This document shows, one piece after another, positions 31,850 through 40,920 of a stretch of 48,202 nt of DNA (positions within the stretch are counted from its first letter, which is position 1; every line of letters starts with the position of its first letter). The notes under the pieces were generated by a model. The model saw only the letters and a list, made by a program, of their open reading frames with translations. It ran no database searches and was not told where the DNA came from. Source of the DNA: JARRNO01 sp037384885 (GTDB taxonomy: Bacteria > Acidobacteriota > UBA4820 > DSQY01); the NCBI GenBank assembly GCA_037384885.1, contig JARRNO010000001.1:1-48202 (forward strand). The letters are read 5' to 3'. The position numbers and the translations under genes are program-made.

Positions 31850-32292
31850 CAGAATGTCCCCGTGTGGCCGAAGCCGCCCTCGCCCCGGCTGGTATCGCTC
31901 AAATCAACGTGTTCTTCCGGATCCCACCGCGTAACGGCGGAGATGACGAGCTGCGCCACGCGCATCCCCCTCTCCACTACGAAGGGCTCGCCACCGAGAT
32001 TCGCGAGAATGACCCGCACTTCGCCGCGGTAATCCGAATCAATGGTCCCGGGGCTGTTAAGGCAGGTCACGCCGTGCTTCAGCGCCAGTCCCGACCTCGG
32101 GCGCACCTGTCCTTCGAATCCATCGGGAATTTCGAAAACGAATCCGGTCGGTACGGCCCTGCGTTGCCCCGGTTGAAGCACAAGCGGCTCCTGAACGGCG
32201 GCCCTCAGGTCGGCGCCCGCCGCCCGGGTGGTGGCTCTCTCGGGAAGCGGAAGGCCGTGGGAATGGGGAAGTCTCTTAACGGCGATTTTCAC
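31849..32292 (-). CDS. dut: dUTP diphosphatase
   Basis: A 147-residue trimeric dUTPase converting dUTP to dUMP, which keeps uracil out of DNA and supplies thymidylate. All five motifs are present: AGADLRA, RPRSGLALKHG, the uracil-binding GTIDSDYRGEV, MRVAQLVI and the C-terminal RGEGGFGHTG arm. The start overlaps the M16 peptidase stop by four bases (ATGA). Confidence 0.97.
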   Translation of the reverse strand: MKIAVKRLPHSHGLPLPERATTRAAGADLRAAVQEPLVLQPGQRRAVPTGFVFEIPDGFEGQVRPRSGLALKHGVTCLNSPGTIDSDYRGEVRVILANLGGEPFVVERGMRVAQLVISAVTRWDPEEHVDLSDTSRGEGGFGHTGTF

Positions 32293-33569
32293 GTAGCCTT
32301 CTCCAAGACAGAGAATTCCAAGCCCTTCAGGGCCGAATCGTAACCCATGACGCCCACCAGGAGGCGGTCCGAATGAAACACAGATTGTGCGGTGTCCACC
32401 AGGTCCCGGACCGAAACGCCCTTGATGGCATCCACCACCTCCTCAACGCTCCGCTGCCGCCTGTAGTAAAGCTCGTTTCTCGCCATTCTGCCCATGCGGC
32501 TCGAGGGGGATTCCATCGAAAGCAGAAAGCCTCCGAGGAGGTTGTCCCGGGCGATGTCCAGTTCGTCTTCCGTGATCCCCTTGCCGAGAACGTCCAGGAG
32601 AACATTCAGAATCTCTTGCACCGTCCGGTTGGCCTGGTCGTGTCCCGCCGCCGCCTGGATGATGAACAGTCCGGCGTCCAGGAATCCGGTGTGCTCGGCC
32701 GAACTCGAGTAAACCAGGCCGAGCTTCTCGCGGATGTCCGTGAACAGGCGGGAGGACATGGTGCCGCCGAGCAGGTTGGCCAGGAGCATGAGCTTGTATG
32801 CCTCGGGGCTGGAAGCGGGTTCGGATCCAAAGGCCATGATCAGCTGCGCCTGCTCCAGGTGGTTCCTTTCGAACACCGCCGTGCCCGGGGAAAGCTTCGG
32901 GGGTTTGGGGGAAGGCGACTCCCCTGTTTCCAGACGTCCAAGCCCTTGCGCCACCTGCCTTCTGACACTCCGCGGGGACACGTTCCCGGTCACCGTGACC
33001 ACCAGGTTCTGGGGCCGCACCATTTCCTGGTAACGCTTGAGAAGCGAGGAGCGCTGGATGGAGGAGATGGACTCGCGGGTTCCCTGGACGGGCCGGCCCA
33101 TGGGATGGCCCGGGTAAGCCCGGGCGAGGAAGAGATCGCCGGCCAGGTCCCCCGGGGAATCGTTGACCATCTTGATTTCCTCCAGGATCACGCCTCGCTC
33201 CCGTTCCACTTCTTCGGGCGGGAAGGAGGGATTGGCGACCATGTCCGACAGCACTTCAAAGGCTTCTTCAAAATGCCCCTGCTGGACCCGGAAGTAGAAC
33301 CCCATGATTTCACGGCTTGTAAAGGCGTCCAGGACGCCTCCCATCCGGTCGAAACACCGGTAGATATCCGAGTAAGTGCGGGACGGCGTTCCCTTGAAAA
33401 GAAGATGCTCGATGAAATGGCTGGTGCCGTTCATGGACGGCTTCTCCGTCCTGGAGCCTCCCTTGACCCAGACTCCCGCGGTGGCTGAGTAAAGATGGGG
33501 CAGGGTTTCTACGACGAGAGTCACGCCGTTGGGCAGGACTTCCCTGTAGATTTTGACCTTGTCCCACAT
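32289..33569 (-). CDS. M16-family zinc peptidase
   Basis: A 426-residue inverzincin-type protease. The zinc motif HFIEHLLFKGT (HxxEH) and the distal zinc-ligand Glu in ERERGVILEEIKM are intact, so it should be active rather than a paired inactive subunit. The C-terminal half has the R/Y region in SSRLFTDIREKLGLVYS. Bacterial homologues of this size degrade peptides and processing products. Start at MWDKVKIY with GGGAGCGGTGAC before the ATG. The order M16 peptidase then dut is common in bacteria. It heads the long minus-strand run toward purM. Confidence 0.93.
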   Translation of the reverse strand: MWDKVKIYREVLPNGVTLVVETLPHLYSATAGVWVKGGSRTEKPSMNGTSHFIEHLLFKGTPSRTYSDIYRCFDRMGGVLDAFTSREIMGFYFRVQQGHFEEAFEVLSDMVANPSFPPEEVERERGVILEEIKMVNDSPGDLAGDLFLARAYPGHPMGRPVQGTRESISSIQRSSLLKRYQEMVRPQNLVVTVTGNVSPRSVRRQVAQGLGRLETGESPSPKPPKLSPGTAVFERNHLEQAQLIMAFGSEPASSPEAYKLMLLANLLGGTMSSRLFTDIREKLGLVYSSSAEHTGFLDAGLFIIQAAAGHDQANRTVQEILNVLLDVLGKGITEDELDIARDNLLGGFLLSMESPSSRMGRMARNELYYRRQRSVEEVVDAIKGVSVRDLVDTAQSVFHSDRLLVGVMGYDSALKGLEFSVLEKAT

Positions 33570-33636
33570 GTCACCGCTCCCTTGAACTGAAAGGATATCA
33601 CGGCACCGCGGCTTTTGGGAGGGAGCAGGCACGCCG

Positions 33637-33674
33637 TTTCGCAACGGCGCCGCTTCAGGCTATAATGCTTGCCA
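33637..33674 (+). promoter_or_regulatory. Promoter predicting a leaderless glycosyltransferase mRNA
   Basis: A perfect TATAAT lies at 33661-33666, with a weak TTTCGC about 18 bases upstream. Transcription should begin near 33673-33674, which is the A of the ATG of the glycosyltransferase gene. No ribosome site precedes that ATG. The gap 33570-33664 also holds the divergent M16 start signals. Confidence 0.5.
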
Positions 33675-35290
33675 TGAGAGCCGTTTCCGATTCGGACCCC
33701 CGGGAGGCGCCGTTGTCCCCTGACCAGCGATCCAGACAAAAACGGCTGTTGCTGTTGCTCGCGGGCGTCGGCCTCGCCTTTCTTTTCGGGCTGTTCAACC
33801 ATCCGCCCATTCCCTCCATGGAACCGCGCTTCGCCGAGGCGGTGCGGGAGATGGCCGCGCGGGGGCAGTATCTCATTCCCATCAAGAACGGCGTTCCTTA
33901 CATCGAGTATCCTCCCCTCTATTTCTGGCTCTCTCTCGCCGGCAAGCTGATCGGCCTCCCGGTGGCCGCCGCCATCCGCCTTCCAGGAGCGGCGGCCTTT
34001 CTGCTTTGGCTTTTCTGGCTTTTCAGGCTGCAGAAGCTGGTTCGTCCGCAGTGGCCCGCCGTGCTGTTGCCATTGACCTGCGCCGCCTTGCCCTCTGTCC
34101 TCTATAATTTCTTCACGGCGCAGAGCGACAGCGTGCTCATCCTCGGCGTCCTCATCGCCTTCATGGGGTTTGTTCGATTCCGCAAGCGGGAAGGCCCTTT
34201 CGGCTTCCCCTGGGAATTGTGGCTCGGCATCGCGCTGGCGGTGGCTGCGAAAGGCCCCGTCGGATTGGTGCTGACCCTTCCCATCATGGGGCTGGAGATC
34301 CTATCCGCGGCCTTTTTCGATCTCCCGGAACACAACTCCGCGGGGACCGGGCGCCTCGCGTGGGCCTGGCGCGAAGCTTGGCGCCTTCGCCCCGCGCACG
34401 GACTCGGCCTGGTGCTGCTCCTGAACGGGCCGTGGTACATCGCGGCCGGCCTGACGGTGGGATGGGAATTTTGCCGGGCCGTTCTGGTCTATCAGAACTT
34501 CACCCGCTTCTTCATCGGCTTCGACCACTTGCAGCCTTGGTGGTACTATCTAAAAACACTTTGGCCCGACCTCTTCCCGCTCTCTGTTCTGTTTCCCTTC
34601 GGGCTGTTGATCGCCTGGAAGCGCCGGCGCTATTTCCTATTCCGGCTTTGCGGCCTGTGGGCGCTTTTCACGATCGTCTTTTTCTCCTTCTCCCAGTCCA
34701 AACAGGGAAAGTACATTTTCCCTGCCGCCCCCGCGGTGGCGATCCTGGGCCTCCTTGCCGTCGAGGCCTTCCACTCCGAAGTATTCCGCCGACGCACCTT
34801 CAGGTTTCTCCAGACCTGGGCGGCCTTCCTCCTTACACTTTTCGCCGTGCTGGTCATCGCCGTTCTTCCCTTCTACAGTTCACGGATCGGAGGAGTGGAA
34901 GGCTTTCGAACAGTCCGGAGCGCGGTGGAGGCGCGCCCGGGCCGGCTGGTCACCTATCTCTGGCCGCGTTCCATGATGCTCTATGAACTGGGCGCTCCCC
35001 TCCCCTACGTTCGCTCGGCGCGTGAGCTTTACGAGAAGATCCACGGCGGTGAAATCAAACCCGGGGACTACGTCCTCGTCAACCGCAAGTACCTGCCGGG
35101 CCGGGGAGCACCCAAGCCGCTTGTCCTCTCACCCGCACCCCGGCCTCCCTTCATGGACCTGGTTCTGACCGCCAAAGCCGAGGGACGCCTGGACCTCTAC
35201 CGGATCCTGCCCGGGGCGGAAAAGGTCTCCATTCCGGCCACGCCTTCACCACCGAAACACTACTGGTGGGAAAAATTCGACACGGACTGA
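33674..35290 (+). CDS. ArnT/PMT-like (GT83) membrane glycosyltransferase
   Basis: A 538-residue polytopic glycosyltransferase that uses polyprenyl-linked sugars. The first periplasmic loop carries EPRFAEAVREMAARGQYLIP and YIEYPPLYFWL, matching the catalytic DETRY-type loop and KPPLYYW-type motif of ArnT-family enzymes. About ten to eleven membrane helices follow, with AAKGPVGLVLTLPI and SQSKQGKYIFPAAP. The soluble C-terminus is periplasmic. It probably adds a sugar to lipid A, another lipid or protein; the acceptor is unknown. An ATG three codons upstream (33665) overlaps the -10 box, so I use 33674. The gene neighbours a WaaE-type transferase, suggesting cell-envelope glycan work. Confidence 0.88.
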   Translation: MRAVSDSDPREAPLSPDQRSRQKRLLLLLAGVGLAFLFGLFNHPPIPSMEPRFAEAVREMAARGQYLIPIKNGVPYIEYPPLYFWLSLAGKLIGLPVAAAIRLPGAAAFLLWLFWLFRLQKLVRPQWPAVLLPLTCAALPSVLYNFFTAQSDSVLILGVLIAFMGFVRFRKREGPFGFPWELWLGIALAVAAKGPVGLVLTLPIMGLEILSAAFFDLPEHNSAGTGRLAWAWREAWRLRPAHGLGLVLLLNGPWYIAAGLTVGWEFCRAVLVYQNFTRFFIGFDHLQPWWYYLKTLWPDLFPLSVLFPFGLLIAWKRRRYFLFRLCGLWALFTIVFFSFSQSKQGKYIFPAAPAVAILGLLAVEAFHSEVFRRRTFRFLQTWAAFLLTLFAVLVIAVLPFYSSRIGGVEGFRTVRSAVEARPGRLVTYLWPRSMMLYELGAPLPYVRSARELYEKIHGGEIKPGDYVLVNRKYLPGRGAPKPLVLSPAPRPPFMDLVLTAKAEGRLDLYRILPGAEKVSIPATPSPPKHYWWEKFDTD

Positions 35291-35334
35291 AAAGAAAGGA
35301 AAGCGCGGCCGCCACCCGCGTCACCGCCGGGCGC

Positions 35335-35544
35335 TCAGGCCTGCGCGCGTATCGTTCCGCCGCATCGGGGACACGTGTGGCGGACGGCCCCGCCCAACGG
35401 GATGGGTGCAAAAAACAGCCACAGGATCGTACGGTGCTTCAGCGCCGGCGCCGCTCCCGTCCATCCGCACTCCGGACAGGTCCCGTACCGGTCCTCCTCC
35501 GGAACACGCTTGCAGCCCCGCGTCACACCGAACATCACGAACAA
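35335..35544 (-). CDS. Small zinc-ribbon membrane-associated protein
   Basis: About 69 residues resembling the zinc_ribbon_15 type: a short hydrophobic start (FVMFGVTRGCKRV), a first knuckle TCPECGWTG, a hydrophobic stretch RTILWLFFAPIPLGG and a second knuckle TCPRCGGTIRAQ. The start is uncertain. GGAGG followed five bases later by TTG (35544) is the best ribosome-site match; ATGs at 35577 and 35535 are alternatives. It lies between two plus-strand glycosyltransferase genes and is divergent from the second. Role unknown, probably metal binding. Confidence 0.65.
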   Translation of the reverse strand: MFVMFGVTRGCKRVPEEDRYGTCPECGWTGAAPALKHRTILWLFFAPIPLGGAVRHTCPRCGGTIRAQA

Positions 35545-35663
35545 GATGGCCTCCAAGCACCGCGGCTCCGTCCCCATCTGACGGGACCCGCCAGGGGCTA
35601 TGTTACAATTTTGCCGGCCGGCGCGCACGGAATCGGCCGCAAGCCGGGAAAGGGAGGAACACG

Positions 35664-36458
35664 GTGCCGGAAAAAGTAACGGCGCTTATCCCCGCGGGGA
35701 ACGAGGCCCACCAGATCAAGGAAGCCATCGAAAGCGTCCTCTGGGCCGATGAGGTGCTTGTGGTCGTTGACGAGGCGGCCACGGATGGAACCGCCGATAC
35801 GGCGCGATCCTTTCCCGACCCCAAGGTCAGGGTTCTCGTCCACCCTTACGAATACCCTGCGCTCCAGAAAAACTGGGCCATTCCGCAGGCCTCCCACCCC
35901 TGGATCTTTCTCATCGACGCGGACGAAAGGCCCACGCCCGAATTGTCCGCCGAAATTCGAACCCTTCTTCAAGACGCGCCTCCGGCAAAGGCCTACTGGA
36001 TCTACCGCGAAAATGTCTATTTCGGAAGAGTCCTCAAGCACGGAGGTCTGCGCCGTGACAAAGTCGTCCGCCTTTTCCGGCGCGAGCTGCGGTATGACAC
36101 CAGGCTGGTCCATGAGGAGATCGAAGACAGGAAGGACGCCGGTTTTCTCTCCGGCACGTTGCGCCACTGCACCTTCAGGGACTGGGATCACTACCTTGAA
36201 AAGCTTCACCGCTACACCACATGGGGCGCCCTCCAGGATTACCATAAGGGCAAGCGCTCCGGCGTTTTGAACATCGTGTTCCGTCCGATCCACCGCTTCC
36301 TGAAACAATACGTTCTGCGGCTGGGATTTCTAGACGGGATTCCAGGCGCGCTGGTGGCTTACCTGGCCGTCTACGGCGTTTTCTTGAAATACGCCAAGCT
36401 CTGGGATCTCCAGAAGAGGGGCGGCTTCCCAGGTGAAGAAAAATCGCCTCGCCCCTGA
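35664..36458 (+). CDS. Family 2 glycosyltransferase (WaaE/LgtF-like)
   Basis: A 264-residue cytoplasmic GT-A enzyme. Visible are VTALIPAGNEAHQIKEAIES, WADEVLVVVDEAATDGTAD, LQKNWAIPQASHPWIFLIDADERP (DxD-type metal site) and LVHEEIEDRKDAGFLSGTLRH. This order matches the WaaE/LgtF group, which adds glucose to the heptose of lipopolysaccharide core. The start is GTG at 35664 with GGAGG seven bases upstream; a much longer ATG-started reading overlaps the zinc-ribbon gene and has no homology. It suits the neighbouring envelope glycosyltransferase; acceptor specificity is inferred. Confidence 0.9.
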   Translation: MPEKVTALIPAGNEAHQIKEAIESVLWADEVLVVVDEAATDGTADTARSFPDPKVRVLVHPYEYPALQKNWAIPQASHPWIFLIDADERPTPELSAEIRTLLQDAPPAKAYWIYRENVYFGRVLKHGGLRRDKVVRLFRRELRYDTRLVHEEIEDRKDAGFLSGTLRHCTFRDWDHYLEKLHRYTTWGALQDYHKGKRSGVLNIVFRPIHRFLKQYVLRLGFLDGIPGALVAYLAVYGVFLKYAKLWDLQKRGGFPGEEKSPRP

Positions 36459-36494
36459 TTTGGGACCTCGAAAGCCCGTGATTCAAGGATCTTC

Positions 36495-36524
36495 TTGACA
36501 TTAACCGCCGTCGGCGACCATAAT
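36495..36524 (+). promoter_or_regulatory. nfeD-slipin promoter
   Basis: Consensus TTGACA (36495-36500), an 18-base spacer and CATAAT (36519-36524). Transcription would start near 36531, giving a leader of about 24 bases that contains AGGAG before the nfeD ATG at 36555. Confidence 0.75.
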
Positions 36525-36554
36525 GCTTCGGTAGGATTGCTCAGGAGTTCGGGT

Positions 36555-37928
36555 ATGCGGAAGACGCAAATCTGCCTTGCCGCAATGATTGCGTTCTTGA
36601 GTGGTGTGTCCATCGCCGCCCAGAACGTTTTCCGCATCACCCTGGACCAGGCTATTCAGCCGATTACCGAAGAATACGTTGTAAATTCCATTGTAAAGGC
36701 GAATGCAGACCACGCGTCTCTCATCCTGCTGGATCTGGACACGCCAGGCGGTTACGTGGATTCGGTCGAAAAGATCCAGAAGGCCATACTGGCCTCGCGC
36801 GCGCCGGTCGTCGCCTATGTCACGCCTTCCGGCGCCCGAGCCGCATCGGGAGGCGCCTATATCGCGATCACCTGCGACCTGCTGGTCATGGCGCCCGGCA
36901 CCAACATCGGCGCCGCCCACCCGGTGAGCATGTTTTCCATTCCGACGCCTCCTCCGGCAAAACCTGGGGAGGAGGGTAAGAAGGGACAGGCCTCGCATCA
37001 GCAGGGGTCGGTGGAGATGGAAAAGATCGTCAACGACCTGGCTGCCCACATGCGGACCATCGCCGTGAACCGGCATCGCAACGCCGAACTGGCCGAGAAA
37101 ATGGTCCGGCAGAGCATTTCACTCACCGAACAGGAGGCGCTCAAAGGCGGCTTGATCAACCTGATCGCCGATTCTCCCCAGCAGATCTTCGAATACGTGG
37201 ACACCCATCCGATCCGGCGCTTCAATGGCAAAGAAGAGAAAATCGTCCTGGGACCCGACCCACGCATTGTGGATCTGAACATGACGGTGCGGGAACGATT
37301 TCTTTCAGGCCTGGCGAATCCTTCTCTCGCCTTCATCCTGTTAATCCTGGGAGCGCTCGGCCTCTTCGTGGAATTCAAGAGCCCCGGCCTGATCTTTCCG
37401 GGGGTTCTCGGCGCCATCTTCATCCTGTTGTTTGTGCTGTCGACGCCCATTCTCCCGCCCAACGTCGTGGGCCTGCTTTTGATCATACTCGGCATTATTT
37501 TCTTCGTTCTGGAAATCAAGATCGTCTCATATGGAATGCTGACCATCGGGGGGGTGATCAGCTTGATCGTCGGGAGCATGCTGCTTTACAGTTCGGGTCC
37601 CGTCCCCGAACTCCGGCTGTCGTTCTACGTCACACTGCCCGTGGTTCTGGCCTTTTCCGGCATCGTTGTGTTTCTGCTGACGCTCGTGGCGCGCACATAC
37701 CGCCACCCCGTCACCACCGGGCAGGAAAGCCTCATCGGGCGCGAAGGGACGGTGAAGGTCGCCGTCTACGCCAAGCCGTCCGGGAAGGTCCTCGTCTTCG
37801 GGGAATATTGGAACGCCGTGAGCGACACGCGGCTGGAGCCGGGCGAAAGAATCCGCGTGGTCTCGCGTGAAGGAATGGTCCTGAAGGTTGAACCGTACAA
37901 AAAGGGGGAAAACGATGCCCAACATTAG
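36555..37928 (+). CDS. NfeD-family membrane serine protease (ClpP class)
   Basis: A 457-residue protein of the long NfeD type. A signal segment (about 1-22) leads to a ClpP-like protease domain with LLDLDTPGGYVDS and nucleophile Ser98 in ARAASGGAYIA; a Lys near 137 sits where the archaeal homologue PH1510 has its catalytic Lys. Four to five membrane helices follow (about 265-390), then an OB-fold NfeD domain (SLIGREGTVKVAV, SGKVLVFGEYWNA). Homologues cleave their partner stomatin and are thought to serve membrane quality control. It overlaps the slipin gene, which encodes that partner. Start at MRKTQICL, AGGAG seven bases before. Confidence 0.93.
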   Translation: MRKTQICLAAMIAFLSGVSIAAQNVFRITLDQAIQPITEEYVVNSIVKANADHASLILLDLDTPGGYVDSVEKIQKAILASRAPVVAYVTPSGARAASGGAYIAITCDLLVMAPGTNIGAAHPVSMFSIPTPPPAKPGEEGKKGQASHQQGSVEMEKIVNDLAAHMRTIAVNRHRNAELAEKMVRQSISLTEQEALKGGLINLIADSPQQIFEYVDTHPIRRFNGKEEKIVLGPDPRIVDLNMTVRERFLSGLANPSLAFILLILGALGLFVEFKSPGLIFPGVLGAIFILLFVLSTPILPPNVVGLLLIILGIIFFVLEIKIVSYGMLTIGGVISLIVGSMLLYSSGPVPELRLSFYVTLPVVLAFSGIVVFLLTLVARTYRHPVTTGQESLIGREGTVKVAVYAKPSGKVLVFGEYWNAVSDTRLEPGERIRVVSREGMVLKVEPYKKGENDAQH

Positions 37929-38718
37929 CATTTCGGTGATCGCCGTCATCATTATCGTTCTCGGCTGGCTCTTTTCGTGCATCAACATCCTCAACGAGTA
38001 CGAAAGGGGCGTCGTCTTCCGGTTGGGCCGGGTCCTCCCGCAGCCCAAAGGCCCCGGCTTGATTTTCGTCTTCCGGCCCTTCGACCGGATCGTGCGCATC
38101 TCGACCCGCGTCATTGTCCTGGACGTTCCGCCCCAGGACGTCATCACGCGCGACAACGTCTCGGTCAAGGTCAATGCGGTGGTTTACTTCAGGGTTTTCA
38201 ATCCCCTTAGCGCCGTCCTTCAGGTCGAGAATTACATTTACGCCACGTCCCAGCTTTCCCAGACCACGCTCCGCTCCATCCTTGGCCAGGCCGAGCTCGA
38301 CGAAGTGCTGTCGGAACGCGACAAGCTCAACCGTGAACTGCAGAACGTCCTGGACGAACACACCGACCCGTGGGGCATCAAGGTCTCCAACGTCGAGATA
38401 AAACAGGTCGACCTTCCCCAGGACATGCAGCGGGCCATGGCGCTTCAGGCCGAGGCGGAACGGGCCAAACGCGCCAAGATCATCAACGCGGACGGTGAGT
38501 ACCAGGCGTCCCAGACGCTCGCCGACGCGGCGGGAGTACTAGAGCAGAGCCCTCTGACCATGCAGCTTCGCTACCTGCAGACCCTGACGCAGATCAGCCA
38601 GGACAAGACATCCACGATCATTTTCCCGATCCCGATCGAGCTCATTTCTCTGCTGGGCAAACTCGGTATCGGAGACGAACCTGCGAAAGCCAAACCTGTG
38701 AAGAAGCCCGGAGCATAG
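37915..38718 (+). CDS. Slipin/stomatin-family SPFH protein
   Basis: A 267-residue membrane scaffold protein. One N-terminal hydrophobic segment (about 5-22) is followed by NEYERGVVFRLGRVLPQPKGPG and an SPFH domain (DVPPQDVITRDNVSVKVNAVVYFRV, TLRSILGQAELDEVLSERDKLN). A coiled-coil region with AMALQAEAERAKRAKIINADGE follows. It forms oligomers in the membrane and is the usual partner and substrate of NfeD proteases. Start at MPNISIS with AAAGGGGGAAAACG before it, inside the end of nfeD. The C-terminal tail ends in Lys-Pro-rich residues. Confidence 0.95.
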   Translation: MPNISISVIAVIIIVLGWLFSCINILNEYERGVVFRLGRVLPQPKGPGLIFVFRPFDRIVRISTRVIVLDVPPQDVITRDNVSVKVNAVVYFRVFNPLSAVLQVENYIYATSQLSQTTLRSILGQAELDEVLSERDKLNRELQNVLDEHTDPWGIKVSNVEIKQVDLPQDMQRAMALQAEAERAKRAKIINADGEYQASQTLADAAGVLEQSPLTMQLRYLQTLTQISQDKTSTIIFPIPIELISLLGKLGIGDEPAKAKPVKKPGA

Positions 38719-38776
38719 TCTCACGTGAACGGAGGTCATGACGCCCCGGCGCATCGGGCGCATTTGGAGCATCAGG

Positions 38777-39823
38777 ATGCCTGAACCCGTACCCAACGAC
38801 CCCGAACTGAAATTGGCCCTATACAGGAGCCTTGCGAAGATCTTCCGGTCCTTCGATCTCAACACGGTGGCCGAAGAGATCCTCGGGACGCTCCAGCGGA
38901 CCATGGGTGTGAACTACGGCACTTTGATGATCCTTTCCGATCAAGGGCGTTACGTGGACAGAGTGTTTCGTGCGGGGTTCGGCCCGGAGCGCCATATTTC
39001 CGAACGCTTCGGACTGACCAAGCTGGAAATCGAAAACCTGGTTCGGGACATGATTCCCAAATATCGCGAGTTCGGGGCCGCAGACAAGGCGGCGCCGGTG
39101 GTCAACGGCGATCCCATGGGTATCGTGGCCGTTTTCCCCTTCCAGCTTCTCTACGACTACAGCGGTCTTCTTATGCTGGCCGTGCAAAAGGACCAGCGGG
39201 ACTCCACCCTCTTGAAGCATTCGGGGTTCCGCCTCCTGGAAAGCGTCATTTCGGATTACGCCTTCGCGTTGAAAAACGCCTTCACCATGCGGCGGATGAA
39301 TGACCTGGTCACCAAGGATGATCTGACGCTCTCCTACAACCGCCGTTTTTTCGAAGAGCACCTTTCCGAAGAACTGGAAAGAGCCAGGCGGTACAACAAT
39401 CCCCTGTCGCTTATCTTCCTCGACCTCGACGGCCTGCGAGTCGTGAACAACCGGTTCGGCCACGCCATGGGATCGAGAACGCTGCAGGAAGCGGCCGCCC
39501 GGATCATGAATTCCGTTCGGAGCATCGATAAAACCGTCCGTTACGGCGGAGACGAGTTCTGCATTATTCTCCCGGAAACCGACTGGCAGGGAGCCATTGA
39601 AGTCGCCGAGCGCATCCGGGCCCGGTTGGCGGGCTCACCTTTCCTGCTGGACGAAACGGGCGGTATTGAAATCACCGGCTCTTTCGGCGTTGCTTCTTAT
39701 CCTACCCACGCCATCACCAAAGAAGAGCTGGTCAAGAAAGCGGACGAGGCGATGTACCTGATCAAGACCCAAAGCAATAACGACATACAGGTGGCCCAAC
39801 CGCTGAAACGGTTCCCATCATGA
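38777..39823 (+). CDS. Diguanylate cyclase (GAF-like sensor plus GGDEF)
   Basis: A 348-residue soluble protein. Residues 1 to about 180 look like a GAF-type sensor (LYRSLAKIFRSFDLNTVAEEIL, FPFQLLYDYSGLLMLAVQ). The GGDEF domain runs from about 190: LTLSYNRRFFEEHL, metal Asp in IFLDLDGLRVVNNRFGH and the active-site motif YGGDEF, fully intact. RSID lies five residues before GGDEF, matching the inhibitory I-site, so product feedback is likely. It should make cyclic di-GMP. Start at MPEPVPND after GGAGCATCAGG. Its stop overlaps the next gene by ATGA, suggesting the DUF4388 protein acts with it. Confidence 0.92.
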   Translation: MPEPVPNDPELKLALYRSLAKIFRSFDLNTVAEEILGTLQRTMGVNYGTLMILSDQGRYVDRVFRAGFGPERHISERFGLTKLEIENLVRDMIPKYREFGAADKAAPVVNGDPMGIVAVFPFQLLYDYSGLLMLAVQKDQRDSTLLKHSGFRLLESVISDYAFALKNAFTMRRMNDLVTKDDLTLSYNRRFFEEHLSEELERARRYNNPLSLIFLDLDGLRVVNNRFGHAMGSRTLQEAAARIMNSVRSIDKTVRYGGDEFCIILPETDWQGAIEVAERIRARLAGSPFLLDETGGIEITGSFGVASYPTHAITKEELVKKADEAMYLIKTQSNNDIQVAQPLKRFPS

Positions 39824-40911
39824 ACGAAAGCGAAAGCGTCCTTCTATCCGGCGATCTGGCGGAAATCAACCTGCCGACCCTTCTTATGTCTCTCTACAGG
39901 GAACGCGAGACGGGGATTCTCATGATCCACAGCATCCCCTATACGAAAGCCCTCTTCATCAAGGAGGGAAATGTCGTCTTCCTCACTTCCGACGATCCCG
40001 ACGACCGGTTGGGCGAATGCCTCCTTAGAAAGGGCGTGATCTCCGTGCGCCAGTATCTCAAGTCCTCCCGCCAGCTCGGCCCACGCAAAAAAATGGGCGA
40101 GATTCTCGTCGACATGGGCGTCATTACTCCCGATGATCTGGTGGAGGGAGTCTCGCAGCAGCTCACCGAGATTTTCGATTCCATCATCCCGCTCCGAGGC
40201 GGCTCCTATACTCTCCACCTCCAGGAATTCACCACCATGGACCTGATCACCTTTTCCATGGAACTCCCCAGCCTTCTCTACACAAGCATGCAGAAGAACA
40301 AAAAGTGGAGCCAGATCTACGCCTCAGTCGGGAACCCGTCCAGCCGTCTCCGGCTTGTTTCTCCTCCGCCCCCTTTCTGCACTCAGATGGAAATTTCGCC
40401 CGATCACGAGCACCTTCTCAGCTTGTGCCGGAACGGCATTCCCATTTCCGCTCTGCTCGATGCGAGCTACCTGAATTCTTTCGAGACCTATCGCACTCTT
40501 TGGATTTTCCTGATTCTCGGACTCGTCGAAAGAGAAGACAAGGCCCGCAAGGAAGAGGCCGAATGGAACGCGGAACCTTACATCGAGCAACGAAACGACA
40601 TTTTTCTCTACGCCTTTCATATGCTGGGGGACGTTGGGCCGACGGTTTTCCGGAACGCCCTGGACATGGCCCGGATCGCCCATCCTGGGATGGTCGAACA
40701 CCAGGAAGGATTTTCTTCATTCGGCAAACTGGACGTGGACCGGCTGTTGGTTGTGCATCGGGGACTACCGGAACCGGAACGCCGGGACGCCCTGCGTTCC
40801 TTTCTTGACGAAGTTCTTTACGCCTTGCTCTTCAACACCGAAAAACATGCCTCGCACGAAGCGGCCGAAGGACTTCGGCAATACATCGAGACACACGGGA
40901 ATAGTCATTAG
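39820..40911 (+). CDS. DUF4388-domain protein
   Basis: A 363-residue protein. Residues 6-105 match DUF4388 (LLSGDLAEINLPTLLMSLYRE, GILMIHS, ALFIKEGNVVFLTSDDPDDRLGECL), a domain often found with response regulators and gliding or motility control in deltaproteobacteria and acidobacteria. KMGEILVDMGVITPDDLVEGVSQQ continues the family pattern. The rest is alpha-helical with no recognised motif. Translation is coupled to the diguanylate cyclase by ATGA overlap. I infer a signalling adaptor tied to cyclic di-GMP; the molecular role is unknown. Confidence 0.82.
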   Translation: MNESESVLLSGDLAEINLPTLLMSLYRERETGILMIHSIPYTKALFIKEGNVVFLTSDDPDDRLGECLLRKGVISVRQYLKSSRQLGPRKKMGEILVDMGVITPDDLVEGVSQQLTEIFDSIIPLRGGSYTLHLQEFTTMDLITFSMELPSLLYTSMQKNKKWSQIYASVGNPSSRLRLVSPPPPFCTQMEISPDHEHLLSLCRNGIPISALLDASYLNSFETYRTLWIFLILGLVEREDKARKEEAEWNAEPYIEQRNDIFLYAFHMLGDVGPTVFRNALDMARIAHPGMVEHQEGFSSFGKLDVDRLLVVHRGLPEPERRDALRSFLDEVLYALLFNTEKHASHEAAEGLRQYIETHGNSH

Positions 40912-40920
40912 GAGGCCGCC

